37,532 bases of DNA from a virus: positions 1-37,532 of IMG/VR virus record IMGVR_UViG_3300044612_001896; one strand, written 5' to 3'. The translations under genes were made by a program, and so were the position numbers. Numbering within the stretch: position 1 is the stretch's first letter; every line of letters begins with the position of its first letter. The notes under the pieces are model-generated. The model was not told the DNA's origin. It was given only the letters and a program-made list of their open reading frames with translations, and ran no database searches. Below, piece after piece: positions 27,794 through 35,265 of this stretch.

Positions 27794-29575
27794 TTACGGA
27801 GTCACTTCTTCTGACGGAGCCGCGCCCGCGTCAAAATTCCCCCGGAGAATTTGCCAACTAACCACGGCCAGCTTGCAGCAATCCCCGTAGTGATCGTTCG
27901 GCAACTTCTTCCACGTTTGCAGCGTCCCGCCCGCCGTGCGCTTCGTCATGAGTTGCTGCCCGCTGAGTCCCGCGATGAGCGAGTCCGGGGCGTCGATCGA
28001 CAAACGGAAAAGCGGAACGCGGCGGCGATTGATTCGCCAATCATAGAACTCCGTCTTGAGCGTTTGGTCGATGTAGGTGTAAAGCCCCAAGCCTTCGGGT
28101 TGTTGCAAGCGCGTGTATCGCACTGGGTCTTTGCCGAAGGCTGCGTCACTTCCCTTGCTCGGCCACAGCACCGGGGCCGTGGCATAGCACACATTGTAAA
28201 CGCGCTCGGTGAGGTAGCCGCTATCGACAAGCCCGCGCTGAATAAAAACGTCATTGCCCGCCGCGTCGAGGTAACGAAGACGCGCGGGGTTATCTTCCTG
28301 CACGAAGGCAATAAGGTCTTCGGGCGACAAGACCGTGCCGCAATCAATCGGTGTAATCTCTCCCGTGATGCTGATCGCGGAAACAACCCAATGCGTCTGA
28401 TTTTGTCCGGGGTCAGCGCCGAGGAATAAATAAGCCAGGCGATCCCCGGAGCAGTGCGGCGGGATCTTTTGCCACTCGCACGAAACGTCCCGGCATTGCC
28501 TCACCTTTTCCTCGCGCACGTTTACGTCGATCGGCGCGTATGGAATCGCCAGCGTTGAGTTGTTGAAGTCCTGCAAATCGGCGGGCGTATCCTTCCCCTG
28601 CAAAAACTTTGCCGCCAGTTCGCCAAAGCCGCAGGAACGCCATGGCGCATAAAGCGAGTTGAGATGATAGCTGCGGCGTCCCGCAGAGGCGGCGGGATTA
28701 GTTGCGCGCCATTCGCCCTCGCGGAGCATCTTGGTTTTGTGGCCGTCCGTGATCTTGCCTTGGCAAGCCGCGCACTCGTAGTAAGCCGAAGCGCGCACAG
28801 CGTCCTCGTTCCACTTGCCGTCGAGCTTGGCCTCCTTGTCCCATTTGACCTGTGAGAACTCCAGCCGTTGCTTGTCGCCGCAATGCGGACACGGGACGTA
28901 GTAATAGCGCTGATCGCCCGATTGAAATGCCGTCCAGATTTCGCCGTCTGGCGTGGTCGGTGTCGAGGTCTTCACCCGGAGCGCGTTCGTGTAGCTCTTG
29001 GTGCGATTCTCGGCCAAGGCTACGGCAGAGGATTCCTTTTCCGTGGCCTCGGCAAACTTGTCCGTCTCGTCCATGACCAACAACCCGGCAGGACGCGAAG
29101 CCAGATTTGAGGGCGAGTTAGACCCGACGAAGGTCAGCGTGGCGTCTTTGAACTGCTGCTCCAGCGTCTTGTAGCGATGCGTATTGTGCGGCTTGAGCGC
29201 GGCCAAAGGGCGGCAGTCATCAACCATCGGTTGCCAGCGATTCTCGGAGAACGAGCGCGCCATGCTTTCCGTGGGCATGACCCAAAGGGTCGGGAAAGGA
29301 TTGTTGCTCATGCGCCATGCTGTTCCGATCATGACGATGGTTGTTTTGCTGGTCTGCGTTCCAAAGCAAAGCGCGAGGTCGGTCACTCGCGGATCACTAA
29401 AGCACTCCAACGGCTCGCGGACGTAGGGCGTGAGCAGGGTTGAATACGGCCCCGGCGTCTCGGTCTGACGGCGGGACAGCACGATCTCGTCCTCGGCCCA
29501 TTGCCAAACGCTGCGCGTGTCGATGGGTGCGAACACATCGCGCAGGCTTCGGTCAAGTTGTGCGGTGAGCGTCAT
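27794..29575 (-). CDS. terL: Large terminase (lambda gpA-like), 593 aa
   Basis: The DNA-packaging motor and nuclease. The ATPase has a Walker A-like FGTQTSKTTI (71-80) and Walker B LLVMDE (165-170). A zinc ribbon follows (CPHC 229-232, CAAC 268-271). The nuclease part includes LGADPGQNQTHWVV, DSGYLTERVY and NDHYGDCCKLAVVS. This is the GpA family used by cos-type phages, so cos packaging is likely. The start chosen is ATG at 29575; the frame extends further upstream but overlaps the neighbour by only 23 nt this way. Confidence 0.95.
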   Translation of the reverse strand: MTLTAQLDRSLRDVFAPIDTRSVWQWAEDEIVLSRRQTETPGPYSTLLTPYVREPLECFSDPRVTDLALCFGTQTSKTTIVMIGTAWRMSNNPFPTLWVMPTESMARSFSENRWQPMVDDCRPLAALKPHNTHRYKTLEQQFKDATLTFVGSNSPSNLASRPAGLLVMDETDKFAEATEKESSAVALAENRTKSYTNALRVKTSTPTTPDGEIWTAFQSGDQRYYYVPCPHCGDKQRLEFSQVKWDKEAKLDGKWNEDAVRASAYYECAACQGKITDGHKTKMLREGEWRATNPAASAGRRSYHLNSLYAPWRSCGFGELAAKFLQGKDTPADLQDFNNSTLAIPYAPIDVNVREEKVRQCRDVSCEWQKIPPHCSGDRLAYLFLGADPGQNQTHWVVSAISITGEITPIDCGTVLSPEDLIAFVQEDNPARLRYLDAAGNDVFIQRGLVDSGYLTERVYNVCYATAPVLWPSKGSDAAFGKDPVRYTRLQQPEGLGLYTYIDQTLKTEFYDWRINRRRVPLFRLSIDAPDSLIAGLSGQQLMTKRTAGGTLQTWKKLPNDHYGDCCKLAVVSWQILRGNFDAGAAPSEEVTP

Positions 29576-29723
29576 GTTTTTTCGCGTCGATATTGCGACG
29601 AATGAATTGCATTTCCTCACGAAGCAGGCGGCTTTGATGCTCTAACTCGCAAAGCCTTTTGTGCATTGCGGCGAATGAAGCAATCCACGGCGGAAGCTCT
29701 GCAGTGTCTTCTTTATTGCTCAT
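29553..29723 (-). CDS. Small coiled-coil peptide before the terminase, 56 aa
   Basis: The ATG at 29723 overlaps the glycosyltransferase stop. The peptide is a single helix with heptad-like leucines (MHKRLCELEHQSRLLREEMQ). It may link expression of the glycosyltransferase and terminase genes or bind one of them. Unknown function. Confidence 0.55.
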   Translation of the reverse strand: MSNKEDTAELPPWIASFAAMHKRLCELEHQSRLLREEMQFIRRNIDAKKHDAHRTT

Positions 29724-30598
29724 GCCGCCTTGCGCCATTTTTCGTCAATGATCTTTGGGCAGGCGTTGTTCCACTTGATGTTGTGATGAATGCGTCCGCT
29801 CGACGGACACACGGTATTTATCTTCGTGCATGATGGAGCGGCCAACACGGTGTAAAATGTTTTCACATACGTTCCGCTTTCCAGATAAACGTCGGTCATT
29901 CCTCCCGCCGTTTTCTGCGTTGGCATCTGAGTTAGTTCAATTAGAGGAACGTGGAAAAATAACCCTCCTCGAAGACCATGCAGCACATACGCCGTGCAGT
30001 CTTCATTCATGTGACCCATAAACGCGAAGGGCTTTTCCGTGTCACAAAACCAGAAATTCATGCACTTTCTTTTTAGGTGCCAACCATCCTTGATGTAGTT
30101 GTTGCCAGCGCCACCGATGAAATCTCCGCCCTGTGAAATCGACATGGCGACCGCTCCGCTCTCTTCGTAAAATTTTTGCAGTGCGCGCGTCACTGCATCC
30201 ATGTTTTTGACTTCTATAAGTTCTTCGCCCGATGCAAAGGCCATGCGATGATTGAAGCGATAGCGATATTTCGTGTAATCATCGTCTAACTGGACGAAGT
30301 AACGATAGCCCAGGTCTTTGGCAGCTTTGAATGATGCGTTACGCGCATACACAATGGCTTTGCGGTGCGGAAAATTATCACCCGCATCTGTTCTTTTCGC
30401 TTCTGCTATCTTGTCGAACACATAAACTTGATCGCCAAACTTCCGCTCATATTCGGCGCGCATCTTGTCCTCGTTGTCGATAAGGATGCAGATGCGGCCA
30501 GTGTAGCCCTGTCGGCGCAGCGAGTCGTAAGTGTGGACTCTCTCGGGACGCCCATGAGTGAGAATCATCATGAGCGGCAAATCAGCCTTACTGCTCAT
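29720..30598 (-). CDS. TET-associated-type glycosyltransferase (TAGT), 292 aa
   Basis: A GT-A fold with N-terminal LMMILTHGRPERVHTYDSL, a metal site VQLDDDYT (102-109) and later GGDFIGG, NFWFCDTEKPF, NEDCTAYV, GGMTDVYLESGTYVKTFYTV and a final IHHNIKWNNACPKII. From memory these match the TAGT family, named for its link with TET/JBP dioxygenases in phage genomes, where it adds sugar to hydroxymethylated DNA bases. No TET/JBP enzyme, hydroxymethylase or DNA methyltransferase is visible here. It overlaps the ParB-like gene by 11 nt and is lower in GC than its neighbours, hinting at recent transfer. Confidence 0.8.
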   Translation of the reverse strand: MSSKADLPLMMILTHGRPERVHTYDSLRRQGYTGRICILIDNEDKMRAEYERKFGDQVYVFDKIAEAKRTDAGDNFPHRKAIVYARNASFKAAKDLGYRYFVQLDDDYTKYRYRFNHRMAFASGEELIEVKNMDAVTRALQKFYEESGAVAMSISQGGDFIGGAGNNYIKDGWHLKRKCMNFWFCDTEKPFAFMGHMNEDCTAYVLHGLRGGLFFHVPLIELTQMPTQKTAGGMTDVYLESGTYVKTFYTVLAAPSCTKINTVCPSSGRIHHNIKWNNACPKIIDEKWRKAA

Positions 30599-31364
30599 TG
30601 TTGAAGTCCTCCAAGTATGAGTCGCGCAGTTTTTCTCCTAAAGTGACGTAGCCCGATTCCAGTGCTTTGTTGAAATCGACAATGACTAATGCGGATTCCT
30701 CAAATAGTCGCTGCACTTCTGGTTCGGAGTGAGCATAGTATTCCGCGATTTGCTGAAAGTTGAACACGGCGTGTCTGTGAGCAGCCAAGCAAAGAAATTT
30801 TTCGATTTCTTCTGATAAGTTGGCTTCGCTGATCTTCTGCAAAAGTCGTTCAGTTTTTTCCGAATCAAACAACTCGGACACTGGTGGCTTGGGGCCTTGT
30901 GGCTCATAAATTGGAACAGTGATTTTTTTGGTGTATTGCCCCTCGCCCAACTCTCCGGGCGGTTGATCCAGCAATGCGCCAAGCTCTTTCAGAGATGATT
31001 CATCAAACCCAACGTCCTCCAGCCCGATCCCTTCCGCCGCCAATCCCTCAAGCTCCGCGCTCAATAGCTCAGCGTCCCACTCGGCCAGTTCCGCCATGCG
31101 GTTGATGCTAATCCGCAGAGCCTTGATGTCGGCCTCGCTTAAATCGTCGCACAAGACGGCAGGCACTTCCTCCATGCCAAGGTGCTTTGCGGCCTTCACC
31201 CGCAGATGTCCGTCAATCAGCGAGCCGTCCGACTTCGCCAAGACCGGGACGCGAAAGCCAAAGCGTTTGATGGCAGAAGCTACGGCCTCGACGGCGTGAT
31301 CGTTCTTTCGCGGGTTGCCTGCGTAGGCAATGAGTTTATCAAGTGGCAGTGTTACGGTTTTCAT
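30588..31364 (-). CDS. ParB-like nuclease/NTPase-domain protein with C-terminal extension, 258 aa
   Basis: The start chosen is the ATG at 31364, which overlaps the terS gene by 26 nt. Residues 1-90 are a ParB/Srx-type domain with NPRKN (17-21) and the nucleotide-binding box DGHLR (51-55), then an HTH-like helix region. The C-terminal ~110 residues (TVPIYEPQGPKPPVSELFDS, EIEKFLCLAAHRHAVFNFQQ, IAEYYAHSEPEVQRLFEESA) form a separate helical domain that I recall from phage proteins encoded beside TAGT genes. The domain's GC is lower. It may guide base modification to sites in the DNA, which is inference. Confidence 0.75.
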   Translation of the reverse strand: MKTVTLPLDKLIAYAGNPRKNDHAVEAVASAIKRFGFRVPVLAKSDGSLIDGHLRVKAAKHLGMEEVPAVLCDDLSEADIKALRISINRMAELAEWDAELLSAELEGLAAEGIGLEDVGFDESSLKELGALLDQPPGELGEGQYTKKITVPIYEPQGPKPPVSELFDSEKTERLLQKISEANLSEEIEKFLCLAAHRHAVFNFQQIAEYYAHSEPEVQRLFEESALVIVDFNKALESGYVTLGEKLRDSYLEDFNNEQ

Positions 31365-31989
31365 TTGGTCGGTTGGTTTCTTTGAAAAGCATTCTGATCC
31401 AGTTCTCCATGATCCCTTGGGCGTGGATCGGGTCGTTCGGATTAAGTTGCGCGGACAAGGCGGCGGGGGCAGCGACCAGCTTTTGCCGCAGATCGCTAAA
31501 GACTTGCCGATATGTCCGCTCGGCGTCCTCGACTTGCATCGTCTTGCCGTCCCGCTCCATAAGGTCACGAAGCTGTCGCTCATAGGCGACTTGCTTGGCG
31601 ATGTATTGCTGATGCGTTTGCGCCCAGCGGCGAGATGCCTCGATATCCCCGGAGTGGTGCAGGCGCGCGACTTGGGCGGCGGCGTGTTTGCGTAGCTGCC
31701 TTTGCTCGTTTAACGCCTCCCGGCAGTTGTCGGTATCGGTGAAGGTCTTGGTTGGTTCCGCGACGGGTTCGGGTTCGGCGGGTTCGGGGGATTCTTCGTT
31801 CTCCGTGGAACTTTCGGCGGGAGTCGGGCTCGGCGCTGGCCGGGGCTGGCTCGCTATGCGGCTGCGGCCATTGCGCTGATACCAAGATTGAGCGGCTTCA
31901 ATGCTGTCGATGGGCATCCCGCGCTTGATGCACTTATGCGCCCCGGCCCCGGTAATTCCGAGGGCGGCGGCAAGAGCGCGGACAGTCAT
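31339..31989 (-). CDS. terS: Small terminase subunit, 216 aa
   Basis: The N-terminal 40 residues are an HTH (VRALAAALGITGAGAHKCIKRGMP) of the Nu1 type that recognises packaging sites. A Pro/Glu linker (PAPSPTPAESS, SPEPAEPEP) leads to a long helical oligomerisation region (CREALNEQRQLRKHAAAQVA) and a C-terminal end for binding the large subunit. The gene opens the late operon behind its own control region. A TTGACA element lies 14 nt before the ATG. Confidence 0.8.
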   Translation of the reverse strand: MTVRALAAALGITGAGAHKCIKRGMPIDSIEAAQSWYQRNGRSRIASQPRPAPSPTPAESSTENEESPEPAEPEPVAEPTKTFTDTDNCREALNEQRQLRKHAAAQVARLHHSGDIEASRRWAQTHQQYIAKQVAYERQLRDLMERDGKTMQVEDAERTYRQVFSDLRQKLVAAPAALSAQLNPNDPIHAQGIMENWIRMLFKETNRPNENRNTAT

Positions 31990-32056
31990 GTCAACATCGT
32001 CCGTGTCAACTTCGTGTTAACTTTTACAACGCGCAGTTAACACTCAAATTAACACC
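31990..32056 (-). promoter_or_regulatory. Late promoter region with GTTAAC repeats
   Basis: On the minus strand GGTGTTAATTTGA (32044-32056) has an extended -10 (TGT before TAATTT at 32046-32051) and repeats the element at 4626-4638. Downstream are GTGTTAAC, a mirrored GTTAACAC and GTTGACAC, so four related GTTAAC-like half-sites lie within 50 nt. The -35 is poor, which fits an activator- or repressor-controlled late promoter. The TTGACA at 32004-32009 is 14 nt from the terS ATG. Confidence 0.6.
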
Positions 32057-32075
32057 GAATGACCCCTAAACCGCG

Positions 32076-32279
32076 TCATTTCCGCCCTTCAAAAAGATTC
32101 CTTACCGGGGGGGCCATAGCAAAAACCCTTTGCCTATCCTCGCGCATCACCTCATCAATCAAAGCCAAAGACGCCACGCCCTTGAGTGCCTTCATAATCT
32201 TACTGCGCTGCCTGTGTCCGCGTCCCATCGTCTTGCCAGCGTATTGATGACCCGGCAGTTGTTTGTATGCTTCGCTCAT
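32076..32279 (-). CDS. Hypothetical protein, 67 aa, last gene of the early operon
   Basis: The ATG at 32279 overlaps the preceding stop (ATGA). It is basic (GRGHRQRSKIMKALKG), with a helical middle. No family recognised. It is separated from the late promoter only by about 20 nt. Confidence 0.55.
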   Translation of the reverse strand: MSEAYKQLPGHQYAGKTMGRGHRQRSKIMKALKGVASLALIDEVMREDRQRVFAMAPPVRNLFEGRK

Positions 32280-32464
32280 TTTCCCGCTCTCCGATATTCC
32301 CTTACGTCACGCTGCACCAACCACCGCAAGCATTCGCCCCCATTGCCTACGTCCTCGACCTCGACGCAAAGGTCAGAGCATTTACCGTGATCTTGCAGCG
32401 CGTTCATGACAAGGCGCGGGTCAAGGTTGTTGTCTGCGATCCATCGCATAAGCGTCTGGCTCAC
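32276..32464 (-). CDS. Hypothetical protein, 62 aa
   Basis: The start chosen is the GTG at 32464, overlapping the preceding stop (GTGA). The product (SQTLMRWIADNNLDPRLVMN, then CSDLCVEVEDVGNGGE) is mixed helix-strand with two cysteines. Function unknown; it is embedded in the early operon. Confidence 0.5.
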   Translation of the reverse strand: MSQTLMRWIADNNLDPRLVMNALQDHGKCSDLCVEVEDVGNGGECLRWLVQRDVREYRRAGK

Positions 32465-32997
32465 CACGAATACTCCGCGCTGGCCGTCTCGGCATTGGTC
32501 GGTGCGTCCTTGGGTCGTTCCAGCGTCAGCGTAGAAAAAGCCCGCAGCGGCCCCTTGTAGCGCCAATGCGGGCGTCCCTCGCCCTTCATGTGCCATTCGT
32601 CCGTCATGGCTTCGATGCCGTAGCACCACCCCTTAACCTCAAAGCCTGCCATCGGGTCGCAAATGACCAGCACGTATCGACGCCCCGGATCGTCGTTGTC
32701 GCGCAGGATGAGCGATCCGTTAAGGTGCGGGGTTGACCGCACTTCGATGTCCTCGCCAACGTCCGCCTGCTTGTGAAACGTGTTAATCGCCGGGAGGAAC
32801 GTGCGGCTGAACTTTCGCCCGACAACCAACTCGGCAAGGATGCCGCCAACGTCGCGTGACATGACCTCGACGAAATCGCTTTGGTAGGTCGTGGCGTTGT
32901 TCATCCCGCCGACCCGCGCCTCCAGATAGCGAAGCTCGGCAATCTTGACGGCCTCCATGAGCGTTGCGAGGCGGAAGGGGCGAAGGGTTTCGCTCAT
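32461..32997 (-). CDS. PD-(D/E)XK-like phage protein, 178 aa
   Basis: The ATG at 32997 overlaps the preceding stop. The first half is helical (LATLMEAVKIAELRYLEARV, YQSDFVEVMSRDVGGILAEL). The centre has ADVGEDIEVRST, a DX(n)EVR core where the usual ExK Lys is Arg, and then LILRDNDDPGRRYVLVICDP and FEVKGWCYG. This order is seen in a widespread family of phage hypothetical proteins related to restriction-endonuclease-fold enzymes. Whether it cuts DNA is uncertain. It is in the replication-recombination operon. Confidence 0.65.
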   Translation of the reverse strand: MSETLRPFRLATLMEAVKIAELRYLEARVGGMNNATTYQSDFVEVMSRDVGGILAELVVGRKFSRTFLPAINTFHKQADVGEDIEVRSTPHLNGSLILRDNDDPGRRYVLVICDPMAGFEVKGWCYGIEAMTDEWHMKGEGRPHWRYKGPLRAFSTLTLERPKDAPTNAETASAEYSW

Positions 32998-33872
32998 GCC
33001 GCCTCCTTTTCCGAAAGCGCAAGTTTGCGGTTCAACTCTTGCGCTGTTGCCTTTAGAGCCTTGACCTTTGCCGCCGCGTTCGGGGCCATTGTGCTTTCCC
33101 AAGGTTTCTCCGGGTCGGGAATCCGATTCCGTCTGTCCGCTCGGATGCCCTCTATTTCGCGCGTAATAGCCTCCAGACGCTGTTTTATTGCCCACGGGGT
33201 CTCGGTCTTCCCGTTTGCCCCGTTGTGCGTTTTGGTGATGACGCCGCCTCGGCGACTTTTCATCTGCAAGGCGCGGGCGCTCATGTTCGCCTGCCATTTC
33301 GCAATCGGGTTGCCGCGATAGTCCGTCCATCTCCCATCCGGGGTAATCGGGCGCGATTCGTTGTCGTGCCAGATTTCCTCGGCAATCTCCCGCTCAATCC
33401 CCGCCTGCCTCCCCGCCTCTATAAATTCCTCCAAGGTGGGGGTCTGAAAAACCATATGGTTTCCATTTGGTTCGCTAATGGGTGAAGAGGAAGAGGAAGA
33501 GGATGTATTAAGGGAAGGGGGTATGGGGGAAGGAATGGCGGTTTTTGGCCTCCCCCCTTTGCGCCCAATCTCCCAAAGCCGGATAATCTGCGCTTGATGC
33601 TCGGCGTAGCCGTGTAGCGACCATGTGCCGTCCTCTGCGCCGTCGAGCCATGCGGCAGCGGGGTCGGTCATGGTCGCCCACAGCAACGCCTCGTCGCCGG
33701 GATATTCCATTACGGCGGCGAGCTTGGTCGGGTTAAGGACAAGGCCCGTGTATTGCCGCTTGATCTTGGCCTGCCCCCACAAGCGGAGCAGGCCCAAGAC
33801 CGCCTCGGCCCCGCATACGCGGTGCAGGCGCTTAGTCTTCCAGTGGTCGCAGAAGGACGGCTCAATCTTCAT
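32994..33872 (-). CDS. Replication initiator-like protein, 292 aa
   Basis: The start chosen is the ATG at 33872, overlapping the winged-helix gene stop (ATGA). Residues 1-105 read as a helical/winged-helix domain (HWKTKRLHRVCGAEAVLGLL, KLAAVMEYPGDEALLWATMT) like phage replication organizers. A low-complexity run of Ser (SSSSSSS, near residue 130) follows. Then come helices (LEEFIEAGRQAGIEREIAEE) and a DnaD-like C-terminal part (NPIAKWQANMSARALQMKSR). Its place before a RecE/Erf module and the linker fit an O-like initiator. Origin repeats were not found except a short tandem. Confidence 0.6.
   Translation of the reverse strand: MKIEPSFCDHWKTKRLHRVCGAEAVLGLLRLWGQAKIKRQYTGLVLNPTKLAAVMEYPGDEALLWATMTDPAAAWLDGAEDGTWSLHGYAEHQAQIIRLWEIGRKGGRPKTAIPSPIPPSLNTSSSSSSSPISEPNGNHMVFQTPTLEEFIEAGRQAGIEREIAEEIWHDNESRPITPDGRWTDYRGNPIAKWQANMSARALQMKSRRGGVITKTHNGANGKTETPWAIKQRLEAITREIEGIRADRRNRIPDPEKPWESTMAPNAAAKVKALKATAQELNRKLALSEKEAA
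33484..33501. repeat. Tandem GAAGAG repeat inside the initiator-like gene
   Basis: Three copies of GAAGAG on the plus strand encode the Ser run on the minus strand, and a short AT-containing tract follows. Lambda-like phages hold their origin as repeats within the O gene, so this is a weak origin candidate. Confidence 0.35.
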
Positions 33873-34111
33873 AGCGAGTATTCCGCGATCCGTTTGCCGC
33901 TGGCCGTCTCGACCGTGCGTTCGATGATCTGCCAGTTGTCTTGTCGCAATTCGTGAATCCTCGCGGCGAGCCGGAAGCACTGAAACCGCTCCAGTGCCTC
34001 CAGCGCCGTGATCCGGTTCCCCGCGCGTAAATACGCGAGGATGCGGCCAGCCTGCGTCGGACGCTTGTGCGTCTCGACGGGCGCAAACGTCAGTTCGGGT
34101 TGCCAAGTCAT
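33869..34111 (-). CDS. Winged-helix-like protein, 80 aa
   Basis: The start chosen is the ATG at 34111 (ATGA overlap). THKRPTQAGRILAYLRAGNRITALEALERFQCFRLAARIHELRQD is a clear winged-helix HTH of the type found before replication genes in phages, and IIERTVETASGKRIAEYSL is the wing. It may load or regulate replication proteins. Confidence 0.7.
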   Translation of the reverse strand: MTWQPELTFAPVETHKRPTQAGRILAYLRAGNRITALEALERFQCFRLAARIHELRQDNWQIIERTVETASGKRIAEYSL

Positions 34112-34314
34112 CGCCGCACCTCCCATCTTGGCTCCGGTGCCTGTGGCGGGAACCATGTGCCCTCGCATTTGAGGACGTGGACTTTGACCCCCTCGACCCG
34201 GCAAATGCGCTCGGCCTCTTGCTGCGCCGTGGCGAAATATTCATGCCGCACTTGCGGGGATTCGTTTCGGTAGGGGTTAAATACTACCCACCATGTGCGT
34301 GGGGGCGCGGTCAT
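34108..34314 (-). CDS. Hypothetical protein, 68 aa
   Basis: The ATG at 34314 overlaps the preceding stop. It begins RTWWVVFNPYRNESPQVRHEYF and continues with a helix (ATAQQEAERICR) and strands. Tight overlaps on both sides support expression; the function is unknown. Confidence 0.55.
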   Translation of the reverse strand: MTAPPRTWWVVFNPYRNESPQVRHEYFATAQQEAERICRVEGVKVHVLKCEGTWFPPQAPEPRWEVRR

Positions 34315-34490
34315 TGTTTGCTTCCTCCCGCCCGCAGCTTCGCGGTTGCTTCAATCAGTTCCCGGCTGGTGCGTTCTAACTCCCACTGCAATCGCTCGCA
34401 GTGATCGCGCAACCACTCCATGTGCGACGCGATGGGCGTATCCTCATCCGGTAGCAGGCCGTCGCAGGCGGCTCGTTCGTGGAGATTCAT
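34311..34490 (-). CDS. Hypothetical protein, 59 aa, coiled-coil-like
   Basis: The start chosen is the ATG at 34490, overlapping the RecE-like gene stop. The C-terminal half is a helix (HMEWLRDHCERLQWELERTS, ELIEATAKL) with regular hydrophobic spacing. Function unknown. Confidence 0.55.
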   Translation of the reverse strand: MNLHERAACDGLLPDEDTPIASHMEWLRDHCERLQWELERTSRELIEATAKLRAGGSKQ

Positions 34491-35263
34491 TGCCCACTCC
34501 CTTCCGCCAACTTGTAGGCCCATGCCGGAAGGTCGAGCGTTTGCGCGTCCCGCGCGTAAGCGGGCCATTCGCCCGCCTCCTCGCACGCACTGATGGTGTC
34601 CAAAGCGTAGTTGAGCGAGTTAAGCCCAACTTGAATTGCCTTGGCCGACAGGTCATAGACCGCTACCGCGAACGGGGCGACTTTCTCGACCGTGATGAAC
34701 GAGAACCGCTCCACCCCGGCAAGCTGACAATACATTGCCGCCTGAACATGGTAATTGTAGCGGAAGACGGCGGCGGCAAAGCCCCCGGCATCCCCTGCCT
34801 CGGCGGTCTTAACATCCGCCACGTAGCCATCGCCGAGAACGTCGAGCCGTCCCTTGAGCTTTAGCCCCGTGCGGTGTTCCTTGAACAAGCTTACCTCGCG
34901 CTGCGCCCCATCAAGCAGGGCGGCAGCAGCGGGGTGTGCGGCAACGGATTTCGTCATGCCGTCAAGCATGGCCGCTTCCGTTTCGTCCAAGATGGGCTTG
35001 TCGCCCTGCGCTTCCTTCCATGCCTTGCCGTCTTTGGTGCGGAAGTCGAGGCCCGCTGGCCGCACGGCAAAAGCCGTGGGCAAGCGTTCCGGTTCCAGCA
35101 CCGCCAGATGGCAGAGCGTGCCGATGACAAGCGCGCGGGTTTCTTCCCGCACGATCTGTCCCGTCTTGTATGCGTGATAGTGCGCCGGGGTTTTCGGCGG
35201 CAATATCCACTTGATGTCGGAGGCCGATATGCCTTCCGTGTTGCGGTAGGTCGTGGCGTCCAT
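34487..35263 (-). CDS. RecE-like exonuclease (PD-(D/E)XK, DUF3799-type), 258 aa
   Basis: A 5'-3' double-strand DNA exonuclease that makes single-stranded tails for recombination. Features: GISASDIKWIL, GTLCHLAVLEP (His52), Glu123 in QREVSLF, Asp141 in GRLDVL and DVKT (Asp150, Lys152), then YHVQAAMYCQL with the family's Gln. Its partner, an ERF annealing protein, is encoded two genes upstream. Together they form a two-component recombinase, useful for replication and genome circularisation. Confidence 0.82.
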   Translation of the reverse strand: MDATTYRNTEGISASDIKWILPPKTPAHYHAYKTGQIVREETRALVIGTLCHLAVLEPERLPTAFAVRPAGLDFRTKDGKAWKEAQGDKPILDETEAAMLDGMTKSVAAHPAAAALLDGAQREVSLFKEHRTGLKLKGRLDVLGDGYVADVKTAEAGDAGGFAAAVFRYNYHVQAAMYCQLAGVERFSFITVEKVAPFAVAVYDLSAKAIQVGLNSLNYALDTISACEEAGEWPAYARDAQTLDLPAWAYKLAEGSGQ

Positions 35264-35265
35264 AA

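Noticed and set aside
27774-27794. AACCCT/AGGGTT repeat after the large terminase stop as a terminator.
   Set aside because: Six-bp stem with a 9-base loop and a G-run instead of a T-run on the coding strand side.
2973-32009. Reading the TTGACA elements as ordinary -35 promoter boxes.
   Set aside because: No acceptable -10 lies 16-18 bp downstream in the cases examined, and the spacing is set relative to the start codon. Promoters in this genome with visible -35/-10 pairs look different.
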